Assembly (NCBI RefSeq): GCF_003595175.1
Contig: NZ_CP032419.1
Coordinates: 2,356,001 to 2,420,000, forward strand
DNA: 64,000 nt
DNA from: Pseudomonas cavernae
GTDB lineage: Bacteria > Pseudomonadota > Gammaproteobacteria > Pseudomonadales > Pseudomonadaceae
Reading direction: 5' to 3'
The notes under the pieces were generated by a model that was not told the origin of the DNA, ran no database searches, and worked only from the letters and a program-made list of their open reading frames with translations. Numbering within the stretch: position 1 is the first letter of the stretch; each line of letters opens with the position of its first letter. The position numbers and the translations under genes were made by a program. Positions 47,331 through 59,148 of this stretch are shown piece by piece.

Positions 47331-48371
47331 TCAGCGTGCGGGCTTGTGCAGCTGCCGGGTGTTCACCACATCCACCGCTCGCGCCCGCAGCTGGCCGCAG
47401 CCGCCGTCGATATCCTGGCCCGCGGAGTTGCGTACCTTGGTCAGCACGCCACGGCTGTGCAGGTAGCGCACCATCTGCACGATCCGCTCGCCGGCAGGGC
47501 GCTGGAATTCATCGGCTTCCAGGCTGTTGTAGGGAATCAGGTTGAGCACCGCGAACTTGCCCTTGAGCAGGCGCAGGATGCCGTCCATTTCTTCCTGGCT
47601 GTCGTTGATCCCGGCGAGTAGCGTCCACTGGTATTGGATCGGGTAGGCGAAGCGGCGGGCATAGTCTTCGCCCAGCGCGACCAGCTCCTCGGGGTCGATG
47701 CGCGGTGCGCGCGGCAGCAGTTGCTGGCGCAGTTCGGCATCGGTGGTGTGCAGCGACAGGGCCAGGGCTGGCTTGATCCGTTGCTGCGGCAGGCGCTCGA
47801 ACACGCGCATGTCGCCGACCGTGGAGAACACCAGGTTCTTGTGGCCGATGCCGCCCTCGGTGCCAAGCAGATCGATGGTCTCCAGCACGTTGTCGAGGTT
47901 GTGCGCCGGCTCGCCCATGCCCATGAACACCACCTTCTTCACCGGGCGGAAGCGCCGGGCGAGGGCGACCTGGGCGACGATTTCGGCGCTGCCGAGCTGG
48001 CGCAGCAGGCCGCTCTTGCCGGTCATGCAGAACACGCAGCCCACTGCGCAACCGACTTGGGTCGATACGCACAGCCCGTCGCGCGGCAACAGCACGCTTT
48101 CCACCATTTGCCCGTCGGCCAGTTCGACCAACAGGCGCGCGGAGCCGTCGGCGCCCGGGTGCTCCGAACGCAGGCGCGCCAGGCCATCCAGTGTCTGCGC
48201 CAGCTCTGGCAAACCCTCGCGCACGCTCAGCGGCAGAAAGTTCTCGGTCTGCTGATGGCGGGTGCCGGTATCCAGCGGCAGGCCTTTCAGCCAGGCACGG
48301 CTGATCCGGCCGATATGCATGGGCTTGGCGCCGAGGTCGGCGAGGCGTTGGTGGATATCGTGGATTTTCAT
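47331..48371 (-). CDS. RlmN/Cfr-family radical SAM methyltransferase
   Basis: A 346-residue radical SAM enzyme of the RlmN/Cfr group. The [4Fe-4S]-binding CxxxCxxC is CAVGCVFC; MGMGEPAHNLDNV and the C-terminal Cys in DIDGGCGQLRA (methyl-transfer Cys) are present. Members methylate A2503 of 23S rRNA or tRNA adenosine. The canonical Pseudomonas rlmN lies elsewhere in the genome next to ndk/pilF, so this is probably a paralogue with an uncertain target. The stop codon coincides with the boundary of a MITE-like element. Confidence 0.88.
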   Translation of the reverse strand: MKIHDIHQRLADLGAKPMHIGRISRAWLKGLPLDTGTRHQQTENFLPLSVREGLPELAQTLDGLARLRSEHPGADGSARLLVELADGQMVESVLLPRDGLCVSTQVGCAVGCVFCMTGKSGLLRQLGSAEIVAQVALARRFRPVKKVVFMGMGEPAHNLDNVLETIDLLGTEGGIGHKNLVFSTVGDMRVFERLPQQRIKPALALSLHTTDAELRQQLLPRAPRIDPEELVALGEDYARRFAYPIQYQWTLLAGINDSQEEMDGILRLLKGKFAVLNLIPYNSLEADEFQRPAGERIVQMVRYLHSRGVLTKVRNSAGQDIDGGCGQLRARAVDVVNTRQLHKPAR

Positions 48372-48439
48372 GGGGCGCGCATGCTACCACCGCGCGCCGC
48401 TGGCGCGTAGAGCGCCTTGTCGCGGGGCGGTTGGCGTTG

Positions 48440-48500
48440 AGCGGAGCGAAAGCCAGTGGCGAATCGATGGGTATCGCTTCGCGCAATCCATCCTACGGCC
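48440..48500. repeat. Short interspersed repeat-like sequence
   Basis: The segment with GATGGGTATCGCTTCGCGCA followed by ATCCATCCTACGG resembles a short dispersed sequence I recall from many Pseudomonas intergenic regions. GATGG (48466-48470) and CCATC (48488-48492) can pair. Only one copy is seen here, so the repeat nature rests on recollection. Confidence 0.4.
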
Positions 48501-48543
48501 CATACTGTCGGCCTGATTTGGCAAAAGCGGCGTGGAGCTGTCG

Positions 48544-48846
48544 ATGAAATTCATACACCAGCGCGAACATCTGAATGAGGACGATATCGTCGTCATCCAG
48601 TGCTCGCAGCCCTGCAACATCCGCCTGATGAACGATGCGAATTTCCGCAGCTTCAAGAATGGCGGGCGCCATACCTATCACGGCGGCGCATTCGATAAAT
48701 TTCCAGCGAAAATCACCGTGCCAAGCTCGGGGTTCTGGAACATCACCATCGACACCGTCACCCGCCGGGCGATCAGCGTGACGCGCAAACCGGCTCTGAC
48801 CCACTCGATCAAGATCGTCCGCAAGTCGCCGTCGAAATTGCATTGA
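48544..48846 (+). CDS. DUF1883 domain protein
   Basis: A 100-residue protein of the DUF1883 family: MKFIHQREHLNEDDIVVIQC, then SQPCNIRLMNDANFRSFKNG and PAKITVPSSGFWNITID. A beta-rich fold is likely; in some bacteria the domain is fused to TIR domains, but here it stands alone. ATG at 48544 has GTGGAG upstream. A terminator follows. Function unknown. Confidence 0.85.
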   Translation: MKFIHQREHLNEDDIVVIQCSQPCNIRLMNDANFRSFKNGGRHTYHGGAFDKFPAKITVPSSGFWNITIDTVTRRAISVTRKPALTHSIKIVRKSPSKLH

Positions 48847-48883
48847 GCGCGGCACCAAAGGCGCCGCTGAGGCACGCATCAGA

Positions 48884-48914
48884 ACAAAGCCCGCATTTTG
48901 CGGGCTTTGTTTTT
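48884..48914. terminator. Bidirectional terminator between DUF1883 gene and metH
   Basis: ACAAAGCCCGCA and TGCGGGCTTTGT form a perfect 12-bp stem around a short T-rich loop, followed by TTTTT. It lies between convergent gene ends. Confidence 0.88.
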
Positions 48915-48926
48915 GCGGCGATTGAC

Positions 48927-52625
<3,699 letters not shown>

Positions 52626-52803
52626 GGACAGAACTACCTGAGAGAAGCTATGACAAAGGGGCGAGATGATAACAAAACCTTAGTCGTTCCGAGCTTTATG
52701 GCGTTTTACATGAGCCGTATTCATGTTCACGACTAAAGCCGGGCTCGTCCGCATGAGTGGTGCGCCAGTAGAATCCACCTCATTGGATGATCTGGAGCTG
52801 CCC

Positions 52804-55089
52804 ATGCTGTCGCGAGTGTTTGTTGTCTTGTCGTTGCCTTTCATGCTGCTGATGACGCCCGTGCAAGCGGTCGAAGTCTCCTACAGCCGCGACATCCAGC
52901 CGATTCTCACGCAGAAGTGCGTGGCCTGCCACGCGTGCTACGACGCGCCGTGTCAGCTCAACCTCGGCAGCGGTGAAGGGGCATCGCGCGGCGCCAGCAA
53001 GCTGCCGGTGTACGACGGCGGGCGCACCCAGGCGCAGGCCACCACCCGCCTGTATTTCGATGCCCAGGGCGAGGCAGCCTGGCGGCGCAAGGGCTTCAAT
53101 TCGGTGTTGGATGCCCAGGGCGGCCAGGCCGCGCTGATGGCGCGCATGCTGGAGCTGGGGCGCGCCAATCCGCCGGTGCCCAATGCCAAGCTGCCGGCCG
53201 ATCTGGATATCTCTATCAACCGGCAGAACCAGTGCCCGCTGCCCGGCGAGTTCGATGCCTACGCGAAGAAGTTCGCTCATGCCGGTATGCCGTTCGCCGT
53301 CGCCGGGCTCAGTGACCAGGAGTACCAGACCTTGCAGCGCTGGCTTGCCCAGGGCGCGCCGGTCGACGAGCAGGTGTTGACGCCCTCGCTGGCGGAAGCC
53401 GAGCAAATTGCTGACTGGGAGGCCCTGCTGAATGCCCCGGGCGCGCGCGAGACGTTGGTGGGGCGTTGGCTGTTTGAGCATCTGTTCCTCGCCCATCTGT
53501 ACTTCGAGGGTGGCGAGGCCGGACATTTCTTCCAGTTGGTGCGTTCGCGCACGCCGAGCGGGCAGCCGATCGACCCGATCGCCACCCGCCGGCCGAATGA
53601 GGACCCGGGCAGCCAGTTCTACTACCGCCTGTGGCCGATCCAGGGCGTGATCGTGCACAAGACCCATATCACCTATCCCTTGAGTGCTGGGAAGCTGGCG
53701 CGGGTCAAGCAGCTGTTCTTCGCCGGCGACTGGCATGCGGATAAGGTGCCGGGCTATGGCGCCCAGCGCCGCGCCAACCCCTTTGAGACCTTTGCCGCCA
53801 TTCCCGCCCAGGCGCGCTACCAGTTCATGCTGGATAACGCCGAGTACTTCGTCCGCACCTTTATCCGCGGGCCGGTTTGCCGTGGGCAGATCGCCACCGA
53901 CGTGATCCGTGACAACTTCTGGACGCTGTTCCAGGACCCGCAGCACGACCTGTACATCACCGATGCGGCCTATCGCGAGCAGGCCACACCGTTGCTGGCG
54001 ATGCCCGGGCAGTTCGATGAGATCGGCGACCTGTTCGGCCTCTGGCACGCGTATCGCGACAAGCGCAATGACTACGAGGCCTTGCGCATGGATGCCTATG
54101 CCGAGGCCCCGGCGCCCAGTTGGTCGCACATCTGGAGCGACAACGACAATGCCTTGCTGTCGATCTTCCGCCAGTTCGACAGCGCCTCGGTGCGCAAGGG
54201 CCTGGTCGGCGAGATTCCGCAGACCATCTGGTGGCTGGACTTCCCGCTGCTCGAGCGCACCTATTATCAGCTGGTGGTCAACTTCGACGTGTTCGGCAAT
54301 GTTTCCCATCAGGCGCAGACGCGGCTGTACTTCGACCTGATCCGCAACGGCGCCGAGGTCAATTTCCTCCGCCTGATGCCGGCGGATTCGCGCGTGGCGC
54401 TGCTCGGCGACTGGTACCAGAACAGCGGCAAACTGAAGATGTGGCTGGATTACCAGAGCATCGACGACGATTCCCCGACTGCCCTGCAACTGCCGGTTGA
54501 GCAACCCAAGCAGGCTTTTGCCGAAGCCCTGCTGCAGCGCTATGGCGATCTCAACGCGCGGCCCGACCCGATCAACCGCTGCCGCGCCGGTCAGTGTTAT
54601 CGGCCGAACCTGGTGCCGGCCCAGCAGGATGCCGAGCAGGCCCTCAGCCGCCTGGCCAGCCGCCCGGCCGCCGGGCTCAAGGTGATTGAGCAACTGCCGG
54701 AGGCGACACTGCTGCGGGTCGAATTGCCGGAGGGCAAGCGTGAGGTCTACAGCCTGCTGCGCAACCGCGCGCACAGCAATGTCGCGTTCATGATCGGTGA
54801 GGAGAGGCGCTATCAGCCCGGGCTGGACACCCTGACCGTTTACCCGGGCGTGCTGAGCAGCTACCCGAACTTCATGTTCAACCTCAAAGCTGCTGAGGTA
54901 CCGGGTTTTGTCGCGGCTTTGGAGCAGGCACGCGATGCTGCGGCGTTCGACAAGGTCGTCGAGCGTTGGGGCATCCGCCGTTCCAACCCGCAGTTCTGGC
55001 ATTACTTCCATGATCTCGCGGCCTATATCCATGACACCGAGCCGGTCGAAGCCGGGGTGCTGGACATGAACCGCTACCAAAACCTGTGA
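52804..55089 (+). CDS. cti: Fatty acid cis/trans isomerase
   Basis: A 761-residue periplasmic heme protein that converts cis to trans double bonds in membrane phospholipid acyl chains, rigidifying membranes under solvent or heat stress. Signal peptide LSRVFVVLSLPFMLLMTPVQ ending QA; heme c motif CVACH (residues 39-43) followed by ACYDAPCQLNLGS, diagnostic of Cti. ATG at 52804 is chosen for the signal peptide, with GGAG upstream; an ATG at 52723 is in frame but unlikely. Adjacent to metH, divergently transcribed. Confidence 0.95.
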   Translation: MLSRVFVVLSLPFMLLMTPVQAVEVSYSRDIQPILTQKCVACHACYDAPCQLNLGSGEGASRGASKLPVYDGGRTQAQATTRLYFDAQGEAAWRRKGFNSVLDAQGGQAALMARMLELGRANPPVPNAKLPADLDISINRQNQCPLPGEFDAYAKKFAHAGMPFAVAGLSDQEYQTLQRWLAQGAPVDEQVLTPSLAEAEQIADWEALLNAPGARETLVGRWLFEHLFLAHLYFEGGEAGHFFQLVRSRTPSGQPIDPIATRRPNEDPGSQFYYRLWPIQGVIVHKTHITYPLSAGKLARVKQLFFAGDWHADKVPGYGAQRRANPFETFAAIPAQARYQFMLDNAEYFVRTFIRGPVCRGQIATDVIRDNFWTLFQDPQHDLYITDAAYREQATPLLAMPGQFDEIGDLFGLWHAYRDKRNDYEALRMDAYAEAPAPSWSHIWSDNDNALLSIFRQFDSASVRKGLVGEIPQTIWWLDFPLLERTYYQLVVNFDVFGNVSHQAQTRLYFDLIRNGAEVNFLRLMPADSRVALLGDWYQNSGKLKMWLDYQSIDDDSPTALQLPVEQPKQAFAEALLQRYGDLNARPDPINRCRAGQCYRPNLVPAQQDAEQALSRLASRPAAGLKVIEQLPEATLLRVELPEGKREVYSLLRNRAHSNVAFMIGEERRYQPGLDTLTVYPGVLSSYPNFMFNLKAAEVPGFVAALEQARDAAAFDKVVERWGIRRSNPQFWHYFHDLAAYIHDTEPVEAGVLDMNRYQNL

Positions 55090-55219
55090 GGACTAATTCC
55101 TTGACGATGAGCGGTGGTCGCGACTGTTTGTTCCTTCGGGCTTATTCCGACCAAAACACTAGGACTTCAAGCATGGGGTCGATTGGCGTAAACTGCCGGC
55201 ACGTTTGCGAGGAGTTGCC

Positions 55220-55804
55220 ATGAGCGCCATCACTATTACCGAAGCTGCCCACGACTATCTGGCTGATCTGCTGAGCAAGCAGAACACCACGGGGATCGGC
55301 ATTCGCATTTTTATCACCCAGCCCGGCACCCAATACGCCGAGACCTGCATCGCCTACTGCAAGCCCGGTGAAGAAAAGGTCGAAGACAGCGCCCTGGCGC
55401 TGAAAAGCTTCACCGCCTGGATCGACGCGGTCAGCGAGCCCTTCCTGGCCGACGCTGTGGTCGACTACTCCACCGACCGCATGGGCGGCCAGCTGACCAT
55501 CAAGGCACCGAATGCCAAAGTACCGATGGTCAACGAAGACAGCCCGCTCAACGAGCGCATCAACTACTTCCTGCAGACCGAGATCAACCCCGGCCTGGCC
55601 AGCCACGGCGGCCAAGTCTCGCTGATCGAAGTCGTCGAGGACGGCATTGCCGTGTTGCGTTTCGGCGGCGGTTGCCAGGGTTGCGGTCAGGTCGACCTGA
55701 CCCTCAAGGATGGCGTCGAGCGGACTTTGCTGGAGCGCATTCCGGAGCTGAAGGGCGTGCGTGACGTCACCGACCACAGCAACCGCGAGAATGCCTACTA
55801 CTGA
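55220..55804 (+). CDS. nfuA: Fe-S biogenesis protein NfuA
   Basis: A 194-residue iron–sulfur carrier. The N-terminal A-type-like domain ([20 protein letters not shown]) lacks the carrier's Cys triad in the usual form, and the C-terminal Nfu domain has the cluster-binding CxxC in [19 protein letters not shown]. It delivers [4Fe-4S] clusters to target enzymes under stress. ATG at 55220 has GCGAGGAG upstream. A terminator follows. Confidence 0.96.
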   Translation: MSAITITEAAHDYLADLLSKQNTTGIGIRIFITQPGTQYAETCIAYCKPGEEKVEDSALALKSFTAWIDAVSEPFLADAVVDYSTDRMGGQLTIKAPNAKVPMVNEDSPLNERINYFLQTEINPGLASHGGQVSLIEVVEDGIAVLRFGGGCQGCGQVDLTLKDGVERTLLERIPELKGVRDVTDHSNRENAYY

Positions 55805-55817
55805 GGCGCACTCCGGT

Positions 55818-55849
55818 AAAAAGGCGGCCCGATAGCCGCCTTTTTTATT
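55818..55849. terminator. Terminator after nfuA
   Basis: AAAAAGGCGGC and GCCGCCTTTTTT form a perfect stem with a 6-nt loop and long T tail, 14 bp past the nfuA stop; the A run lets it also act for the convergent DUF1272 gene. Confidence 0.9.
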
Positions 55850-55904
55850 TCACCACGCCAGCACTAGCCGGGCAGAGCAAGGCCGCATGCCGAGGATCGC
55901 CGGA

Positions 55905-56177
55905 CTACGCAGGGCGGTCCTCGTTGCCTGAGGTGATCTGCCCGGCACAGCCAGCGGGTTTGTAGACGCGTTCGCTGGAGGCAGGGAAACGTGCCAGCTT
56001 GGCTGGCGACCTCGGCGGACGGGCGAGCAGTAGGCCGCCACAGTTCGGGCAGCGATGCTGCAGGTGGCTGGCGCAGCCGCGACAGAAGGTGCACTCGAAC
56101 GAGCAGATGAAGGCGTCGCCGGAGTCGCCGGGCAAGTCACAGTCACAGCATTCGCAATTCGGGCGTAGTTGCAGCAT
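55905..56177 (-). CDS. DUF1272 zinc-ribbon protein
   Basis: A 90-residue cysteine-rich protein beginning MLQLRPNCECCDCDLPGDSG and continuing CSFECTFCRGCASHLQHRCP and NCGG, the DUF1272 signature with several CxxC pairs likely to bind two zinc ions. The C-terminal 35 residues are family-variable. It lies 21 bp behind the GlxA-type regulator on the same strand and is probably co-transcribed. Function unknown. Confidence 0.87.
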   Translation of the reverse strand: MLQLRPNCECCDCDLPGDSGDAFICSFECTFCRGCASHLQHRCPNCGGLLLARPPRSPAKLARFPASSERVYKPAGCAGQITSGNEDRPA

Positions 56178-56198
56178 GGGGCTCTCCTTGGGATGGTT

Positions 56199-57194
56199 TC
56201 AGCCGAAGCGCTGGGCGTATTCCTGGGGGCTGATGGCCAGATGCTTGTGAAAGGTACGGCGCAGGTTCTCCGGGTGGCCGAAGCCGGCCAGTCGCGCCAC
56301 TGTGCTGATCGACACCTGGGTGTCCTGCAGCAGTGCGCGCGCAGCTTCGAGACGGATGCGTTCGACATAGCGCCCGGGGCCCATGCCCAGTTCCTGGACG
56401 AACAGGCGAGACAAGGTGCGCGGTGCTAGACATGCCTGTTCGGCCAGCGCAGCCAGCGACAGGTCATCGCCGAGGTGGGCGGGGATCCAGTCGAGCAGGG
56501 CCGCCAGCCGCGGTACACGGCAGGGCTCAGGGGTGAGCAGAGCGCTGAACTGGGCCTGGCCGCCGGGGCGGCGCAGGAACATCACCAGCCGCCGGGCTAC
56601 CGCCAGAGCCAGCGCCCGGCCGAGATCGGCCTCGACCAGCGCCAAGGCCAGGTCGATGCCGGCGGTGACACCGGCGGACGTGAAGACATGGGCATCGCCA
56701 ACACGGTTGTGCGGGTCGTAGGTATGCAGACGGTCGGCCTGGACCTGCACGGCGGGATAGCGCGCGCGCAACTCGTCGGTGTCGGCCCAATGGGTGGTGG
56801 CGAGGCGGCCGTCCAGCACCCCGGCGGCGGCCAGGATCAGGGCGCCGGAGCAGACCGAGCCGAGCCGCCGCACTTGGGGTTCGGCGCCGTGCAGCCAGGC
56901 GAGCAGTGACGCATCGGCGCGCTGCGCATCCACGCCCTGGCCGCCCGGCACCAGCAGGGTATCCAGCTGCGCCGGATCGATCTCCCGCCAGGGACGGTCG
57001 GTGTACAGGCGCAGCCCGGCGGAGGTGGCCACCGGCCCAGACTGCTTGCCGAGCAGGCTCAATTCATAGGCGGGCGGTAGCCCCTGGCGCTGGCGTTCGA
57101 CATTGGCCGAGGCGAACACCTGCATGGGCCCGGTGACATCCAGGCTCATGACCTCCGGAAAAATCAGGCAGGCGACCCGCCGCAATGCCTCCAT
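56199..57194 (-). CDS. GlxA-family transcriptional regulator (DJ-1/PfpI + AraC)
   Basis: A 331-residue regulator with an N-terminal DJ-1/PfpI-like amidotransferase fold (VACLIFPEVMSLDVTGPMQV; nucleophile-elbow Cys in GSVCSGALILAAAGVLDGR) and a C-terminal AraC domain (SLAALAEQACLAPRTLSRLF; SISTVARLAGFGHPENLRRT). Relatives sense small metabolites such as choline derivatives or arginine. A perfect 15-bp palindrome lies 73 bp upstream. It heads a two-gene unit with the DUF1272 gene. Confidence 0.9.
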   Translation of the reverse strand: MEALRRVACLIFPEVMSLDVTGPMQVFASANVERQRQGLPPAYELSLLGKQSGPVATSAGLRLYTDRPWREIDPAQLDTLLVPGGQGVDAQRADASLLAWLHGAEPQVRRLGSVCSGALILAAAGVLDGRLATTHWADTDELRARYPAVQVQADRLHTYDPHNRVGDAHVFTSAGVTAGIDLALALVEADLGRALALAVARRLVMFLRRPGGQAQFSALLTPEPCRVPRLAALLDWIPAHLGDDLSLAALAEQACLAPRTLSRLFVQELGMGPGRYVERIRLEAARALLQDTQVSISTVARLAGFGHPENLRRTFHKHLAISPQEYAQRFG

Positions 57195-57266
57195 CGCACA
57201 CCTCGCTGTTCAATTGCGCTCAGTGTGGGCCGCCCTCGCGGTGGCGACAATGTCATTGTTCGCACA

Positions 57267-57281
57267 GATATTGCCAATATC
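57267..57281. promoter_or_regulatory. Candidate operator palindrome upstream of the GlxA-type regulator
   Basis: GATATTGCCAATATC is a perfect palindrome with 7-bp arms and one central base, in the 259-bp gap between the regulator start and the next gene. Position suits autoregulation. The binding protein is inferred. Confidence 0.4.
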
Positions 57282-57453
57282 GGCCCGGCTGCTCATGCGC
57301 AGGCAACTGTGTCAGGGCTGCTTAGGCAAGAGGGGCGAGAGGCTGGTTGGTGCGCGCGGAAAGGCGTCAAGCGCCGTGGCGGGGAATCAAGAGAGAGCGG
57401 GTTGGCCGAGGTGCTAGCACCTCGGCCGCAGTTCAGCGGGAAGTGGGCGGCGC

Positions 57454-57723
57454 TTATTCCGGCATCTGCCAGGGCTCGAGGGCGTAGCCCTGCTGGCTCA
57501 GTTCATCGCGCGATTTTTTCAGTTCGCGAGCCAGTCGCTCGGGGTCGCTATAGATGCTGCTGGAGAGTTGAGTGCGGCCCAGCAGGCGCGTGCTGGTGCG
57601 GTCGATGACGGTCAGGCTGAGTTCGCCGGTGCCATCCAGTGCGGACCAGGCCACGCACTGGAAAGGTTGGAACGCGCGGCCTGCGATCAGAAGTGCTTCG
57701 TTGAAACGGAGCGTGGCGTTCAT
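57454..57723 (-). CDS. Small conserved hypothetical protein
   Basis: An 89-residue cytosolic-looking protein (MNATLRFNEALLIAGRAFQP; GELSLTVIDRTSTRLLGRTQ; RELKKSRDELSQQGYALEPW). The N-terminal half looks beta-rich and the C-terminal half helical and charged. No signal peptide, membrane helix or metal motif. I do not recognise the family. A plausible AGAACAACC ribosome region precedes ATG 57723. It stands alone between the GlxA-type regulator and the catalase-fold gene. Confidence 0.65.
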   Translation of the reverse strand: MNATLRFNEALLIAGRAFQPFQCVAWSALDGTGELSLTVIDRTSTRLLGRTQLSSSIYSDPERLARELKKSRDELSQQGYALEPWQMPE

Positions 57724-57885
57724 GAGGTTGTTCTCCGAATGGTACCCATTGCAATAGTCGGCCTTTAACGCTAAGCGCCGTCATGGCCTGTTATGCAAGT
57801 GGATGAGCGGAGTTGACTCGCGAGTCACATCGGGACGCAAAAAGAACTGAAATTGTCGCTTTGTCGAAAATTCCTTCGACTACCC

Positions 57886-57928
57886 GGGCTATACGCCATC
57901 CTGCACTTGCCAGGATGGCGCATAGCCC
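57886..57928. repeat. Long inverted repeat downstream of catalase-fold gene
   Basis: GGGCTATACGCCATCCTG (57886-57903) and CAGGATGGCGCATAGCCC (57911-57928) form an 18-bp stem with one mismatch and a 7-nt loop. No T tail follows, so it may be a REP-like element, an mRNA 3' stabiliser or an atypical terminator for the gene ending at 57949. Confidence 0.75.
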
Positions 57929-57948
57929 TTGGCCTGACTTGGCCGCGC

Positions 57949-59085
57949 TCAAGGATGGGCATTGCGCTCATGGCGATAGACGCTGACAGCTTCATAAACG
58001 GCCTTGCGCAGGCGGTTGATGCCGCCAATCGGCTGGTGCTCAGGCAATGAATGCCAGGGGTTGAACGACAGGTTGTCGCAGAACCGATTCTGCTCCGGCG
58101 TATCGAAGTCCTGCGCCGGGAGCTTAACGGTGGCGACGGTTTCGAAGGGCGCAATCGACTCATCCCATTCCACGCTGGGATCTTCGATCGGCATGTAATA
58201 CGCGGGATTCTGCCGTTGCACCTGCAGCGCGAAGCAGGCCGGCACGCGATCCAGTGACAGTTGCTGGTACAGCGCATTGCGCAGGAAGTTCGGTAGATCA
58301 CGGTTCTGCGCCGGCAGGTCATAGCCGGGGCAGCTGCCGCGGGCTGGAATCACTCGGTACTTGATGTTGTGCGAGCCGAGCTTGAACGGGGCGATCGAGT
58401 TGTAGGTAGTCGCCACCGGGCTTTCTGGCGCGGCGCTGAGGGTTTGCAGGGCAATGAACAGGTGGCGAACCTCCCAGCTGCGTGGGTCCCAGCTGGGGAA
58501 GAAGGCCAGGACTTTCTTGCCGCTGGCCTGGGCGGCGAAGTTGCTTTGGTATTCCGCCACGTCGCGGACGAAGAACGCCGTGTTGTTGAACATCACGAAG
58601 TCTTGCTCGCCGCTGCCGGTGGGACTGCTCATCAGCGTGGCGCCGGGCACGTCGAGCAGCTTGATGGCCATGCCGCGGGCGTCGCGCGCGCGATCGAATT
58701 GCGGGTAGGCATTGCCGTTGGACAGGCGCATCCAGGCTTGCCAGGTCTTCCCCGGCTCGCGGAACACGCCCTGACGCAACTCGGTGGGCAAGTCGGGCAG
58801 CACCTGGACTTCCGCCCGCACGCAGCCATGGGCCTTGGCATGGGCGTCACGCAGAACGCGGGTGTTGTCGCGATGCTGTTCGACGATGCGGATGGCGTCC
58901 TCGATGATGCCTTGGGTCAGGGCCGCTTCACCGGCTGGGATCTGCTCTTCGCTGGCGACCGGGCCGGAAAATTTCCAGCCATAGTACAGCGTGCCGGTTG
59001 CCCAGCCGGTCAAGCCGAGGACCAGCAGCAGAGCGATGAACTTGCCGAGCAGGCGGCCCAGCCAGAGCCAGAATTTTTTCAGCAT
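57949..59085 (-). CDS. Membrane-anchored catalase-fold heme protein
   Basis: A 378-residue catalase-superfamily protein with an N-terminal membrane helix (about residues 16-36) placing the domain in the periplasm. The distal heme His is probable in AHAKAHGCVRAEVQV (residues 81-95), the distal Asn and following motif in VMFNNTAFFVRDVAEYQ. The C-terminal FNPWHSLPEHQPIGGINRLR is shared with the small catalase-like proteins related to coral allene oxide synthase, not with classical catalases. A hydroperoxide-converting role on lipid peroxides is inferred, supported by the di-heme oxygenase-like gene 63 bp upstream. Confidence 0.85.
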   Translation of the reverse strand: MLKKFWLWLGRLLGKFIALLLVLGLTGWATGTLYYGWKFSGPVASEEQIPAGEAALTQGIIEDAIRIVEQHRDNTRVLRDAHAKAHGCVRAEVQVLPDLPTELRQGVFREPGKTWQAWMRLSNGNAYPQFDRARDARGMAIKLLDVPGATLMSSPTGSGEQDFVMFNNTAFFVRDVAEYQSNFAAQASGKKVLAFFPSWDPRSWEVRHLFIALQTLSAAPESPVATTYNSIAPFKLGSHNIKYRVIPARGSCPGYDLPAQNRDLPNFLRNALYQQLSLDRVPACFALQVQRQNPAYYMPIEDPSVEWDESIAPFETVATVKLPAQDFDTPEQNRFCDNLSFNPWHSLPEHQPIGGINRLRKAVYEAVSVYRHERNAHP

Positions 59086-59148
59086 GTAAGCATCCTTGTT
59101 GATCTTGTTGTTCCTGTTGGTCGGCGCCTGGAGTTGAGCGCCGATTGT

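Noticed and set aside
52626-52722. Possible riboswitch (cobalamin or SAH) upstream of metH
   Set aside because: The gap is only about 100-180 bp, AT-rich, and shows neither a B12-box nor the SAH aptamer core; a small leader cannot be excluded.
52780-55080. 766-codon open frame antisense to cti
   Set aside because: Same antisense artefact; the plus strand encodes a complete Cti with signal peptide and heme motif.
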